Source: an uncultured Francisella sp. (GTDB lineage: Bacteria > Pseudomonadota > Gammaproteobacteria > Burkholderiales > Neisseriaceae). Taken from it: a stretch of 64,000 nt of DNA. A program made the translations under genes and the position numbers. How positions within the stretch are numbered: position 1 is the stretch's first letter; every line of letters begins with the position of its first letter. Where the stretch lies: the NCBI GenBank assembly GCA_943914555.1, contig CALUCM010000003.1, forward strand, positions 6,509-70,508, given 5' to 3'. Positions 15,792 through 25,115 of the stretch are shown here, in pieces. The notes beneath the pieces were generated by a model. It was not told the origin of the DNA and did not search any database. It saw only the letters and a program-made list of their open reading frames with translations.

Positions 15792-17509
15792 TGATAACCG
15801 CCCAAGCCATATCTGAGAAAAAAGAAGAGCAGCTGATTCTCTCAGCTCGTAATAAGCTTTTTGAAGCTACTTCCCATGCTAGTTGTGAACACAAGTTTTT
15901 ATTAGAACGCGCTTTTGAATTTGCAAAGAAAGCGCACTATCGGCAATATCGTCAAAGTGGCGAGCCTTACATTATACACCCGATTGAGGTAGCTGTAGAG
16001 CTCGCTGTTTGGGGGGAGGATATCATCAGTTTAACTGCTGCTTTGTTGCATGATGTGGTTGAAGATACAGGTATAAGCATAGAAGAGATTCAAAAAGAAT
16101 TTGGTACCGAAGTCGCTGGGGTGGTGGATGGCGTATCTAAATTCAAAAAAATTGCTGGTAAGGATTTTTTAGAGTTACAAGCAGAAAGTTTTCGTAAGAT
16201 GCTATTAGCAGGTACTAAGGATTTGCGTGTATTACTGGTTAAGCTAGCTGATCGATTACATAATATGCGTACTTTAGGATCAATGCGACGTGATAAAAAA
16301 AGGCGTATCGCTCAAGAAACATTAGACGTCTATGCCGAATTGGCCAATCGAATTGGTATGAATGCAGTGTACTATGAATTACAAAACCTTGCTTTCAAAC
16401 ACCTCTATCCTTACCGTTATCAGGTTATTTCTCGTGCGTTAAAGCACTGGCGCGGGCAAAAAGAGCAGTTAATTGAACGTGTTATGCGTGATTTTGCTGC
16501 GCAACTTGTGGCTTTTAATGTGGAGGCGACTGTTAGAGGCGGTGAAAAGCATTTGTATGGTGTTTTTCAAAAAATGCGTTATCAACGGTTGCATTTTTCA
16601 CAAGTGATGGATATGTATTGTTTTGTAGTACTGGTCCATAATGTTTTGGATTGTTATCGTGCCTTAGGTGCACTACATCATTTATATAATCCTAAACCTG
16701 GCAGCTTTAGAGATTTTATTGCTATTCCCAAACAAAATGGCTCGCAAAGTCTAAAAACAACTTTAATTAGTTCTTTGGGATTGCCAATTGAAGTCCAGAT
16801 TAGGACTTATGAGATGGATGAATTATTTGAAATTAGTCGATTTTCTTCGATAAAAAAAACACGTAAAAAAAGAAGTGAGATTCAGCCATCCAAACGTGGT
16901 GCACAGCAGTGGATGGAAATCGTTAAGTCAGTGCAAGAGGACAGCAATAGTGCAGTAGATTTTTATGAAAATATTAAAAAAGATCTATACGCTTCTGAGC
17001 TATACGTTTTTACACCGAAAGGAAAAATTATTGTCTTACCTACAGGGGCCACAGTGATTGATTTTGCTTACGCAGTTCATACTGAGGTAGGCCATCGAAG
17101 TGTTGGAGCTGCTGTGAATGGGGTGTCAGTGTTTTTGTATTATCGGTTGCATTCGGGAGATATTGTGCATATCAAAACACGAGATGATGCTTCACCTGAC
17201 GAAACATGGCTAGAACACGCAGTAAGTGCTAAGGCAACTAGCGCTATTCGTAGCCGTTTGCGCCAACAAAAACGAGATAAGGCAATTTGCGTGGGTGAAA
17301 AATTGCTGCAAGGGGTGCTTATGGAAGTGTTGCCTGAAGATCTTATTTTCTCTGAAGAGGTAAAAGACGCTTATATACGTAATTTATCTGATAGACATTT
17401 AACTTTTCAAGATGTGTTATATGGGGTGGGTAAAGGTGAGCTTGAACCGCATGATGTTGCTCTTGAGATTGCTAAAATTGCTTATAATGAGTCTTTAGTC
17501 GATGTGTGA
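15788..17509 (+). CDS. spoT: SpoT-family (p)ppGpp hydrolase with degenerate synthetase and no ZFD/ACT domains
   Basis: RelA/SpoT homologue controlling the stringent-response alarmone. The N-terminal HD hydrolase is intact: SGEPYIIHP, LLHDVVEDT (His88, Asp89, Glu92, Asp93) and LADRLHNMRT (Asn159). The synthetase region (about 245-345) has lost key positions: GREKH reads GGEKH, DIYAFR reads DMYCFV, the GRVKD motif reads GSFRD, and NGYQSLHT reads NGSQSLKT. A TGS domain follows (VFTPKG to about residue 465). At 573 residues, against about 702 in E. coli, it ends before the zinc-finger-like and ACT domains; the 120 bp downstream hold no remnant. I infer a hydrolase-dominant enzyme. Start chosen by ATGA overlap with rpoZ. 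Confidence 0.93.
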   Translation: MMITAQAISEKKEEQLILSARNKLFEATSHASCEHKFLLERAFEFAKKAHYRQYRQSGEPYIIHPIEVAVELAVWGEDIISLTAALLHDVVEDTGISIEEIQKEFGTEVAGVVDGVSKFKKIAGKDFLELQAESFRKMLLAGTKDLRVLLVKLADRLHNMRTLGSMRRDKKRRIAQETLDVYAELANRIGMNAVYYELQNLAFKHLYPYRYQVISRALKHWRGQKEQLIERVMRDFAAQLVAFNVEATVRGGEKHLYGVFQKMRYQRLHFSQVMDMYCFVVLVHNVLDCYRALGALHHLYNPKPGSFRDFIAIPKQNGSQSLKTTLISSLGLPIEVQIRTYEMDELFEISRFSSIKKTRKKRSEIQPSKRGAQQWMEIVKSVQEDSNSAVDFYENIKKDLYASELYVFTPKGKIIVLPTGATVIDFAYAVHTEVGHRSVGAAVNGVSVFLYYRLHSGDIVHIKTRDDASPDETWLEHAVSAKATSAIRSRLRQQKRDKAICVGEKLLQGVLMEVLPEDLIFSEEVKDAYIRNLSDRHLTFQDVLYGVGKGELEPHDVALEIAKIAYNESLVDV

Positions 17510-17631
17510 CAATTTCAATTGCAAAATAAGAAAATATCATTAGTTAAGTTACTTAAAGTTACGGGTGAATGGTCAGATAATAGCAAGAAATTTAGGTATG
17601 ATATGGGTGATTAACGGGTAGAGGGTTTTGA

Positions 17632-18090
17632 ATGATGGAGTATAAAAACAGTCAAGGATACACATTGATAGAGCTGATGATCGCGTTGGTTATTTTGGGA
17701 ATTATGTTTGCTTGGGGCTATGGGCAATATCAAAAGCATTCGCTCAAAGGTAATCTGGCAGCAGCCAAAGCCGCTATGTTAGAAGATGCTGATTATTTAG
17801 AAAATTTTTTCACAAAACATTATGCCTATAGCACGCACTCGCAGCAGCAATCAGATAATAGCTGCTTATGGCCAGAAATTCCTAAAACCAGAACCCCTGG
17901 TTTTGAGATACATTTTGAACCACAACAGCCACAGTGTGATGCACAGCACTATCTTCTTTATGCACGCCCTGATAAAAAACATCAAGCAAGAGAGAAACGC
18001 TATTTGCGTATGGATGAAGACAAGAATGTTACCATCTGTGAAAAGAAATCAGGACAAAAAGATCAATCTACTGAATGTTTGGTTAACTAA
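17632..18090 (+). CDS. type IV pilin-like protein (PilE-like minor pilin)
   Basis: A 152-residue prepilin. The N-terminus carries a class III signal: basic leader, cleavage Gly at residue 9, then YTLIELMIALVILGIMF, with Glu at mature position 5 as required for assembly. Mature residue 1 is Tyr instead of the usual Phe. The remainder contains four Cys, allowing the C-terminal disulphide loop, and a basic, soluble C-terminal region. It resembles PilE/minor pilins used in type IV pili and DNA uptake; comEC at about 31 kb would fit. It lies 122 bp after spoT with GAGGG upstream, and no other pilus gene is nearby. Confidence 0.85.
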   Translation: MMEYKNSQGYTLIELMIALVILGIMFAWGYGQYQKHSLKGNLAAAKAAMLEDADYLENFFTKHYAYSTHSQQQSDNSCLWPEIPKTRTPGFEIHFEPQQPQCDAQHYLLYARPDKKHQAREKRYLRMDEDKNVTICEKKSGQKDQSTECLVN

Positions 18091-18110
18091 CTGTTTTAGA
18101 GATGTTAACA

Positions 18111-18401
18111 ATGAAACTCAATAGCCATGAGCAGCAAGTGAGCGAAAAGAGCTTAATTGAATTTCCTTGTCGATTTCCTATTAAAGTTATGGCACAGAAA
18201 GATGAACGTTTGCTGCCAAGATTATTTGAAATTATTAGTTTTCACGATCCTTTATTGTTGATAGAAGATTTTAGTTACCGTGAAAGTAGTTCAGGCAATT
18301 ATTTAGGGGTGACAGTATGGGTAAATGCGCTTAATAAAACACAGCTAGATAATATTTATTTAGCTCTGACTGGCGAACCCATGGTTAAAGTGGTGTTGTG
18401 A
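18111..18401 (+). CDS. YbeD/DUF493-family protein
   Basis: Small (96-residue) ACT-like-fold protein of unclear function, conserved beside lipB in many gammaproteobacteria. It matches YbeD in FPCRFPIKVMAQ, SGNYLGVTVWVNA and the MVKVVL C-terminus. The ATG at 18111 has AGAG 9 bp upstream; the in-frame ATG at 18102 abuts that sequence and is less likely. The stop lies 1 bp before the lipB start, so the three genes with lipA form an operon. Confidence 0.9.
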   Translation: MKLNSHEQQVSEKSLIEFPCRFPIKVMAQKDERLLPRLFEIISFHDPLLLIEDFSYRESSSGNYLGVTVWVNALNKTQLDNIYLALTGEPMVKVVL

Positions 18402-18402
18402 T

Positions 18403-18999
18403 TTGATTGTTCGGCAACTTGGTCTACAAAGTTACCTGCCTATTTACCAGGCGATGTCTCTATTTACAGAGCAGCGCTGTGCAAAGACCCAAGATGAATT
18501 GTGGGTGTTACAGCATTGCCCAGTTTTCACACTAGGCAAAGCAGGTAAGATATCGCACTTATTACAGGAAAGTGCCATTCCGCTTGTGCGCACGGATCGT
18601 GGTGGGCAAATCACTTATCATGGACCTGGACAGTTGGTTATTTATACTTTAATCGATTTTCAAAGGCGTGGTATTTCCGTTCGCGCATTGATAGAGCGTT
18701 TGCAACAAGCTATCGTGGCAGTATTAAAAATGCATGGTATGCTTGGAGAAACATTTGTAGAGCGTCCCGGTGTATATATACAGGGAAAAAAAATCGCTTC
18801 CTTGGGATTAAGAATCCGCAAAGGGGGTGTATACCATGGCTTGAGTGTGAATGTGGATATGGATTTATCGCCATTTTCTTTGATTAATCCTTGTGGTTAT
18901 GCTGATTTAGAGATGACGCAGATGAAACAATGGGAACCTGATGTTTCCATGAAAAAAGTGGCGCAGGATATGGTGCAGTCTTTAGAAGCGATTGTGTAG
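18403..18999 (+). CDS. lipB: octanoyl-[acyl-carrier-protein]:protein N-octanoyltransferase LipB
   Basis: Transfers the octanoyl group from ACP to lipoyl domains of 2-oxoacid dehydrogenases and GcvH. The 198-residue sequence carries DRGGQITYHGPGQL, the catalytic Lys in GKKIASLGLRI (about residue 130) and the catalytic Cys in INPCGYA (about 164), with VNVDMDLSPF between. No ATG precedes the conserved IVRQLGLQ segment in frame, so a rare TTG start at 18403 is inferred, one base after the upstream stop and probably translationally coupled. Confidence 0.95.
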   Translation: MIVRQLGLQSYLPIYQAMSLFTEQRCAKTQDELWVLQHCPVFTLGKAGKISHLLQESAIPLVRTDRGGQITYHGPGQLVIYTLIDFQRRGISVRALIERLQQAIVAVLKMHGMLGETFVERPGVYIQGKKIASLGLRIRKGGVYHGLSVNVDMDLSPFSLINPCGYADLEMTQMKQWEPDVSMKKVAQDMVQSLEAIV

Positions 19000-19007
19000 G
19001 AGTCAGT

Positions 19008-19949
19008 GTGAGTGTCAAACAAGGTGAAAAACTAAAAGGAGCCGCTAAACTAGCAAGGATACCTATTAAGGTGCTGCAGCCAAAGGAAAAATTGAAAAAG
19101 CCTCAGTGGATTAAAGTGCGTTTGCCCACTGGTGAGCGGTTTAACGAAATTAAGCAAATTTTGCGTCAGCAATCTTTAAATACAGTATGTGAAGAGGCGA
19201 GTTGTCCCAATATTGGAGAATGTTTTAGTCGCGGGACGGCGACATTTATGATCATGGGTGATATCTGTACCAGACGCTGCCCTTTTTGTGATGTAGCTCA
19301 TGGTAGGCCCAATCCACTTGATATGGAAGAACCGCGCAAATTAGCGCAGGCTATTGCTGTGATGCGACTGCACTATGTGGTGCTTACTTCGGTGGATCGA
19401 GATGATTTACGTGACGGAGGAGCTGGGCATTTTGCACAATGTATTGCAGAGATACGTGCAGCTAGTGTACGTACTAAGGTTAAAATTGAAGTGTTAGTGC
19501 CAGATTTTCGAGGTCGCTTGGACAAAGCCTTGGATATTTTGTCACAAATGCCTCCTGATGTGATGAATCACAATTTAGAAACGGTGCCAAGATTATATAA
19601 ACAGACTCGTCCTGGCGCTGATTATGCGCATTCATTGCGTTTATTAGAACATTATAAAAAGATGAACCCACAAAAAATTACCAAATCTGGCATTATGGTA
19701 GGTTTGGGTGAACGTGATGAAGAAATTATTGAGGTGATGAAAGACCTTCGCGCACATCAAGTCGATATGTTAACGGTAGGGCAATATTTGCAACCATCTT
19801 CCAGTCATTTACCGGTTGCACGTTATGTGTCCCCCACACGCTTTAAAGAACTGGAAGCAATTGCTTATCAATTGGGTTTTAAACATGCAGCGGTAGGCGC
19901 ATTGGTGCGTTCTAGCTATCACGCAGATGTACAAGCGGCTGCAATTTAG
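19008..19949 (+). CDS. lipA: lipoyl synthase
   Basis: Radical SAM enzyme that inserts two sulphurs into octanoyl-lipoyl domains. The 313 residues contain the auxiliary cluster motif CEEASCPNIGEC (Cys61, 66, 72) and the radical SAM motif CTRRCPFC (Cys87, 91, 94), plus VGLGERDEEI, LTVGQYLQPS and the C-terminal RSSYHAD carrying the conserved Ser. The start is GTG 19008 with AGGAG 5 bp upstream, overlapping the lipB stop. Together with lipB it completes endogenous lipoate synthesis. Confidence 0.97.
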   Translation: MSVKQGEKLKGAAKLARIPIKVLQPKEKLKKPQWIKVRLPTGERFNEIKQILRQQSLNTVCEEASCPNIGECFSRGTATFMIMGDICTRRCPFCDVAHGRPNPLDMEEPRKLAQAIAVMRLHYVVLTSVDRDDLRDGGAGHFAQCIAEIRAASVRTKVKIEVLVPDFRGRLDKALDILSQMPPDVMNHNLETVPRLYKQTRPGADYAHSLRLLEHYKKMNPQKITKSGIMVGLGERDEEIIEVMKDLRAHQVDMLTVGQYLQPSSSHLPVARYVSPTRFKELEAIAYQLGFKHAAVGALVRSSYHADVQAAAI

Positions 19950-19980
19950 CAAATATCAATGAACTAAGGGTGACTGTTTC

Positions 19981-21354
19981 ATGTTAAATAAATTATCTGA
20001 TCGTTTAGGGCAAGTGGTCAAAAATATAAGAGGTCAGGCAAGATTAAGTGAAGAAAATATCGCAGATGCGCTGCGTGAGGTGCGCCTTGCACTATTAGAA
20101 GCTGATGTGGCTTTGCCCGTAGTTAAAGCTTTTATGAATCTTGCCAAAGAAAAAGCCATGGGTAGGGAGGTGATCGGTAGTCTTAATCCTTCACAGGCTT
20201 TTATTGGTGTGGTTGATGAAGTGCTCACCGAATTGATGGGCCAAGAAAATAGTGAATTAAATCTGGCAGCAGTACCACCTGCTGTGATTTTAATGGCAGG
20301 TTTGCAGGGTGCTGGTAAAACAACAACAGTGGGTAAATTGGCTTATTGGCTGCTTCATCAGTCCAAAAAAAGCAAAAATAAAATTCTGTTGGCTTCAGCA
20401 GATATTTATCGTCCAGCAGCTATTGAGCAATTACGTTTACTGGCTGGACAAGTAGGAGTCGATTTTTTCGAAAATGAGGATAATAGTACAGCCGAACAGA
20501 TTGCTGTTGCTGCTCTTAATTATGCCAAAAAGCAATTTTATGATGTATTACTAATTGATACGGCAGGGCGTCTAACCGTGGATGAAGTTATGATGAAGGA
20601 GATCAAGGACTTGCATGATATTGTGCAGCCAGTAGAAACTCTTTTTGTACTAGATGCGATGTTGGGGCAAGATGCGGTGAATACAGCAAAGGCGTTTAAT
20701 GAGGCCTTGCCTCTAACTGGTATTATATTGAGTAAACTTGATGGAGATAGTCGCGGTGGAGCAGCTCTTTCGGCACGTTATGTGACTGGCAAACCTATTA
20801 AGTTTGTCGGCATGGGAGAAAAAATTAATGCCTTAGAAGCTTTTTATCCAGATCGATTGGCTAGCCGTATTTTAGGGATGGGCGATGTACTTGGTTTGAT
20901 TGAAGATGTGCAACGAGGAATTGATGAGCAAGCTGCCCAAACCATGGTTAAAAAATTGCATAAGGGTAAGAGCTTTGATCTCAATGATTTTTATCTTCAG
21001 CTACAACAGATGAAGAAAATGGGGGGAATAGAAAACTTGATGCAAAAACTGCCTGGGAGTCAGGCATTGGCTGAACGTATCCCCCAAGGTATGGCAGAAA
21101 AAACCTTGAAAGTAATAGAAGCGATTATTAATTCTATGACAGCAAAAGAAAAGGCCAATCCCAGTCTTTTAAAAGCCAGCCGCAAGCGGCGTATTGCCCA
21201 GGGATCAGGCACTAGTGTGCAGGAAGTAAATAAGCTGTTAAAACAATTTGAGGAAGCACGCAAGGTGATGAGACAGTTTAATAAAGGGGGTATGGGTAAA
21301 CTGATGCGTATTGCTCAGAAAATGCCGGGACTAAAAGATTTAATGCCTCGGTAG
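19981..21354 (+). CDS. ffh: signal recognition particle protein Ffh
   Basis: GTPase that binds SRP RNA and signal sequences to target inner-membrane proteins to FtsY. The 457 residues show the N-terminal four-helix domain, the G domain with GLQGAGKTTT (107-116), DTAGR and SKLDGDSRGG, and a methionine-rich M domain from about residue 300 ending KMPGLKDLMPR. Length is normal. The 4.5S RNA gene was not seen in the window. Confidence 0.97.
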   Translation: MLNKLSDRLGQVVKNIRGQARLSEENIADALREVRLALLEADVALPVVKAFMNLAKEKAMGREVIGSLNPSQAFIGVVDEVLTELMGQENSELNLAAVPPAVILMAGLQGAGKTTTVGKLAYWLLHQSKKSKNKILLASADIYRPAAIEQLRLLAGQVGVDFFENEDNSTAEQIAVAALNYAKKQFYDVLLIDTAGRLTVDEVMMKEIKDLHDIVQPVETLFVLDAMLGQDAVNTAKAFNEALPLTGIILSKLDGDSRGGAALSARYVTGKPIKFVGMGEKINALEAFYPDRLASRILGMGDVLGLIEDVQRGIDEQAAQTMVKKLHKGKSFDLNDFYLQLQQMKKMGGIENLMQKLPGSQALAERIPQGMAEKTLKVIEAIINSMTAKEKANPSLLKASRKRRIAQGSGTSVQEVNKLLKQFEEARKVMRQFNKGGMGKLMRIAQKMPGLKDLMPR

Positions 21355-21412
21355 ATAATAGTTAATCTAACATCTTTAGGCATAGGCTACTAACTTTAAT
21401 TTTATCAGCGCA

Positions 21413-23464
21413 TTAAAAGCGGTAGTGCATGCTTACGCCGCCTTCCCAATGATGATGGGCTTTCTTGTTAGCCATGTAGCTGATATTGGCGCCGAAGATG
21501 GCATGGCGATTAATGCGGTAATGTACATCTGTACTTGCTTGAAGTCCTTCTTGTGCCGGCGCTGTTAAATCACTGAGATAATTACGTTGAAAGACTTTGC
21601 TGTTTGCTGGCACTTGATAATGTTTTGCTGGCATTTTGCGGTAAAGAAGACTGGCATGCAATGACAAAGCTGGTTTGTCAATGTTGTTGATATCTAAATA
21701 AATTCCTGCTTGCTTGACTGAACGATTAAGGCGATAGGAAGCAAAGCGCATAGAGGTACTGTGGTTTGCTTGATCAATATAGCCGTGGATGTGGTAGTGT
21801 TCTTTTTTATAGCCAACTAGCGTGCCTAAAGAATAATTTGTTTTTTTCAAAAGATCAATCCCAAGAGTGAGCTCTGTGCCCCAATAGCTGCTGCGACTAT
21901 TGTCTTGCGCTTTTTCTTGAAAAAGTCCCTTTCCCAATTGAATAAAACGGATGATATTGTGTGCATCAAGCATAGCAAGTTGCCAATTGTCTTGTAGCCA
22001 CAGTCGTTGGAGTTGCCAGCGATGAAATAATTGCAGTTGGACATAGCTATAGTTGAACGAAAATTGTGAAAAAGGATGGGCTTTACCAATGCTTAGGGAA
22101 ACAAGCCCCCCTACCATATGACGCTTATTGACAAAGTGATAGCTGCCAAGGTGTAATAAGCCAGCATTTAGCTGCCCTTCATTCCATAAACCTGATGTAT
22201 GTCGGTGAAGCCAAGAAAGTCCAATTAATAAGGGTGATTTATACGCGTTAGGATGTAGCAAAGTAATTTCATTATTAATAAAACGGTTAGATGCTTGCTG
22301 TAGTCCTTGCAACTGATTTTGAAAACTACTTAAATAAAAGGGAGCGATGAGTAGACTCAAATAATATTGTGCAGTGATTTGGTGTGCAGCAGGAGAAGGG
22401 TGAAGCCAATCACTCCACAAATATTTTTTGTTGCTAGTGGTATGATTACAAAAGCTGGAAGAAGAAGATACACCTAGCGGACATTGTGTTAGTACAATGT
22501 TGTCGATACCAAATTTTTTAGGATCAAGGTGGATTTCCTCATACAGCTTTTTGGTATCAGCATAAAGCACATTGGCGGAGCTGTTTTCTAATTTTCTTTT
22601 CACATCATCATAAAAATTAGTTGCCAAAGTGTCCATAAAGTCACGAAACCGATCAAGAGCAAATTGCAACCATGCTTTAGGTAGTAATGGTAATTCTTTT
22701 TGTAGAATGCGTAATGATTTGTTAAAAAAAGCATTGGGACCGCCCCCATCTAAACTAATATCATTTCTTAGTGCCTGATCTAGGGGTGCAAGATGTCGCT
22801 TGCCGATGAAAGAATCTATTTCGTGATTTGTTGGATTAAGGCCGTATAAAATGTAAATGCCAATATTAATTGGCAATTCATAGGTGAAATAAGGAAAATA
22901 ACTGGCAGGCATAAGATTGGGCACCAGTATATGTTTGGCGCCATGAGCTTCTAATTGAGAAACTTGCTTGGCAATTTCAGTTGGCCCTAGTATAAGCCTA
23001 GATATATTAACAGCTTGTCCTTTAGAGCGTTGCATTCTATAGTTGAGTAGCACCTTAATAAATTTAATGTGGGCAAAATCATTACCTCCTACATTAAGAA
23101 TATATAAGGCATTTGCATTGGCAATGTTATTATGTTGTTGCAAGTAACGATTAATTTGATTTTTGGTGCTTCTTTTGCCAATAAAAGTGGTTGCGCCGGA
23201 CTGCGCATAATTAGTACCACCTTGTGTATAGGGCAATAATGGTTGGTGTAATAACTGTTCTGAGAGATATTCAGCATAGTTAGGTGATTCGTATCCTTTT
23301 GCCAAAAAGCGATCAAACCGGTTTTTAATTGATCCACTATCGCTTAGACTATCACCAAAAACGACTAATTGATCATAGGGAGAGGCTGAATTGGCATAAG
23401 ACAAGGAAGAAAAAAGAGCGATTACAAATCCACTAATGAAACGAAATTGATGTGACTCAGTCAT
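21413..23464 (-). CDS. GDSL-family autotransporter esterase/lipase (EstA-like)
   Basis: A 683-residue surface enzyme. A Sec signal peptide (hydrophobic stretch ending near SYANSA) is followed by a GDSL hydrolase passenger: block I VVFGDSLSDSG (nucleophile Ser near 39), block III VGGNDF (Asn near 128), and block V DWLHPSPAAH carrying Asp and His near 360. Residues from about 420 form a type V autotransporter barrel with alternating aromatic strands and a terminal Phe (MHYRF). The ATG at 23464 is chosen over an upstream TTG. Likely an outer-membrane esterase or phospholipase; its substrate is unknown. It converges on ffh and is divergent from ubiD. Confidence 0.9.
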   Translation of the reverse strand: MTESHQFRFISGFVIALFSSLSYANSASPYDQLVVFGDSLSDSGSIKNRFDRFLAKGYESPNYAEYLSEQLLHQPLLPYTQGGTNYAQSGATTFIGKRSTKNQINRYLQQHNNIANANALYILNVGGNDFAHIKFIKVLLNYRMQRSKGQAVNISRLILGPTEIAKQVSQLEAHGAKHILVPNLMPASYFPYFTYELPINIGIYILYGLNPTNHEIDSFIGKRHLAPLDQALRNDISLDGGGPNAFFNKSLRILQKELPLLPKAWLQFALDRFRDFMDTLATNFYDDVKRKLENSSANVLYADTKKLYEEIHLDPKKFGIDNIVLTQCPLGVSSSSSFCNHTTSNKKYLWSDWLHPSPAAHQITAQYYLSLLIAPFYLSSFQNQLQGLQQASNRFINNEITLLHPNAYKSPLLIGLSWLHRHTSGLWNEGQLNAGLLHLGSYHFVNKRHMVGGLVSLSIGKAHPFSQFSFNYSYVQLQLFHRWQLQRLWLQDNWQLAMLDAHNIIRFIQLGKGLFQEKAQDNSRSSYWGTELTLGIDLLKKTNYSLGTLVGYKKEHYHIHGYIDQANHSTSMRFASYRLNRSVKQAGIYLDINNIDKPALSLHASLLYRKMPAKHYQVPANSKVFQRNYLSDLTAPAQEGLQASTDVHYRINRHAIFGANISYMANKKAHHHWEGGVSMHYRF

Positions 23465-23630
23465 AGTAGGTTCATTCAATTAATAAATAATTATAACCAT
23501 ACCCTAAATAAACTCTCAAAATGTGACAAGATCTTAACGAGATGAACTTTGTGATACATAAGGTATGGTATTTTCTGCTAGTCCTTTTAAAGTGATACAC
23601 TTCTCTTTCTTCACAAAGAAAGAATTTTTT

Positions 23631-25115
23631 ATGCACTACCATGATTTAAGAGAATTTATTGCCGCTTTGGAACAACGCAATCAACTAAAAAGAATTGATG
23701 AGCCAATTGCTGTTTATTTGGAAATGACCGAAATTTCTGACCGTGTTTTACAGCAGCAAGGTCCTGCCTTATTGTTTGAACATCCGATTGATCGTCAAGG
23801 AAAGAAGTATCCACAGCCTGTGTTAACAAACTTATTTGGTAGTACTGCAAGGGTGGCGATGGGGATAGGATCTGATCATATTAATGACTTGCGTCAAATA
23901 GGCGAGTTTTTAGCAGATTTAAAAGAGCCCAAACCACCTTCTGGTTGGAAAGATGCTTGGCAAATGATGCCCTTGTTAAAAGAAGTATGGCATATGAGTC
24001 CTCAAATAGTGAAGAAAGCTCCTTGTCAAGAAATAGTGCTTGAAGAGGATGGGGTTGATTTATATCAACTGCCGATTCAACATTGTTGGCCAGGAGATGT
24101 GGCTCCTTTAATTACTTGGGGGATGACTGTCACACGAGGTCCGCATAAAAAGAGGCAAAATTTGGGTATCTATCGCTTACAATTGTTAAACAAAAATAAA
24201 CTAATCATGCGTTGGCTTGCTCATCGAGGTGGCGCTTTGGACTATCAAGCGCATTGTCGCCTATATCCAGACCGTCCTTACCCTGTCTGCGTGGTACTAG
24301 GCTGTGATCCAGCCACTTTATTAGCAGCAGTAACTCCCATTCCTGATCGTTTATCGGAATATCAATTTGCTGGTTTATTACGCGGTTCTCGCACTGAATT
24401 AGTTGATTGTATTGATGGCAATCTTCAGGTGCCAGCGCGAGCGGAAATGGTATTAGAAGGTGTGATATATCCCGAAGAAAAGGCTTTGGAAGGTCCCTAT
24501 GGGGATCATACCGGTTATTATAATGAACAGGAATATTTCCCAGTATTAACGATTAAGCGCATCACTTCTCGGCAGGATCCGATTTATCACAGTACTTATA
24601 CAGGTCGTCCCCCTGATGAGCCAGCGATATTAGGCGAAGCACTTAATGAAGTATTTATACCTTTATTACAAAGACAATTTCCGGAGATCATAGATTTTTA
24701 TTTACCTAAAGAAGCTTGTTCTTATCGCTTGGCTGTCGTGAGTATTTGTAAGCAATATAGCGGACATGCCAAGCGTATCATGATGGGCTGTTGGAGTTAT
24801 TTGCGTCAATTTATGTATACAAAATACATTATTGTGGTTGATGAGGATATTAATGTACGTGATTGGAAAGCAGTATTATGGGCAATTAGTACGCGCGCTG
24901 ACCCGGTACGTGATACGGTTCTCATTGATCATACCCCTATTGACTATTTAGATTTTGCTAGTCCAATAAGCGGATTGGGTGGCAAAATGGGCTTGGATGC
25001 AACTAATAAATGGGCAGGAGAAACAGCTAGAGAGTGGGGTCGCCCTATTATTAGAGATCCACATGTTGTTAAAAAAGTAGACGAGATATGGAGTCGCTTG
25101 GCTTTGGATAGTTAG
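23631..25115 (+). CDS. ubiD: 4-hydroxy-3-polyprenylbenzoate decarboxylase UbiD
   Basis: Prenylated-FMN decarboxylase of ubiquinone biosynthesis. The 494-residue product closely follows E. coli UbiD: YHDLREFI at the N-terminus, AAPLITWGMTVTRGPHK-like segment, QNLGIYR, MRWLAHRGGALDYQ, EGPYGDHTGYYNE, STYTGRPPDEPAILG and DYLDFASPISGLGGKMGLDATNKW. The ATG at 23631 is the homologous start; in-frame GTG/TTG codons upstream are not needed. The UbiX partner that makes prenyl-FMN is not in this window. The stop overlaps convergent queA by 4 bp. Confidence 0.96.
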   Translation: MHYHDLREFIAALEQRNQLKRIDEPIAVYLEMTEISDRVLQQQGPALLFEHPIDRQGKKYPQPVLTNLFGSTARVAMGIGSDHINDLRQIGEFLADLKEPKPPSGWKDAWQMMPLLKEVWHMSPQIVKKAPCQEIVLEEDGVDLYQLPIQHCWPGDVAPLITWGMTVTRGPHKKRQNLGIYRLQLLNKNKLIMRWLAHRGGALDYQAHCRLYPDRPYPVCVVLGCDPATLLAAVTPIPDRLSEYQFAGLLRGSRTELVDCIDGNLQVPARAEMVLEGVIYPEEKALEGPYGDHTGYYNEQEYFPVLTIKRITSRQDPIYHSTYTGRPPDEPAILGEALNEVFIPLLQRQFPEIIDFYLPKEACSYRLAVVSICKQYSGHAKRIMMGCWSYLRQFMYTKYIIVVDEDINVRDWKAVLWAISTRADPVRDTVLIDHTPIDYLDFASPISGLGGKMGLDATNKWAGETAREWGRPIIRDPHVVKKVDEIWSRLALDS

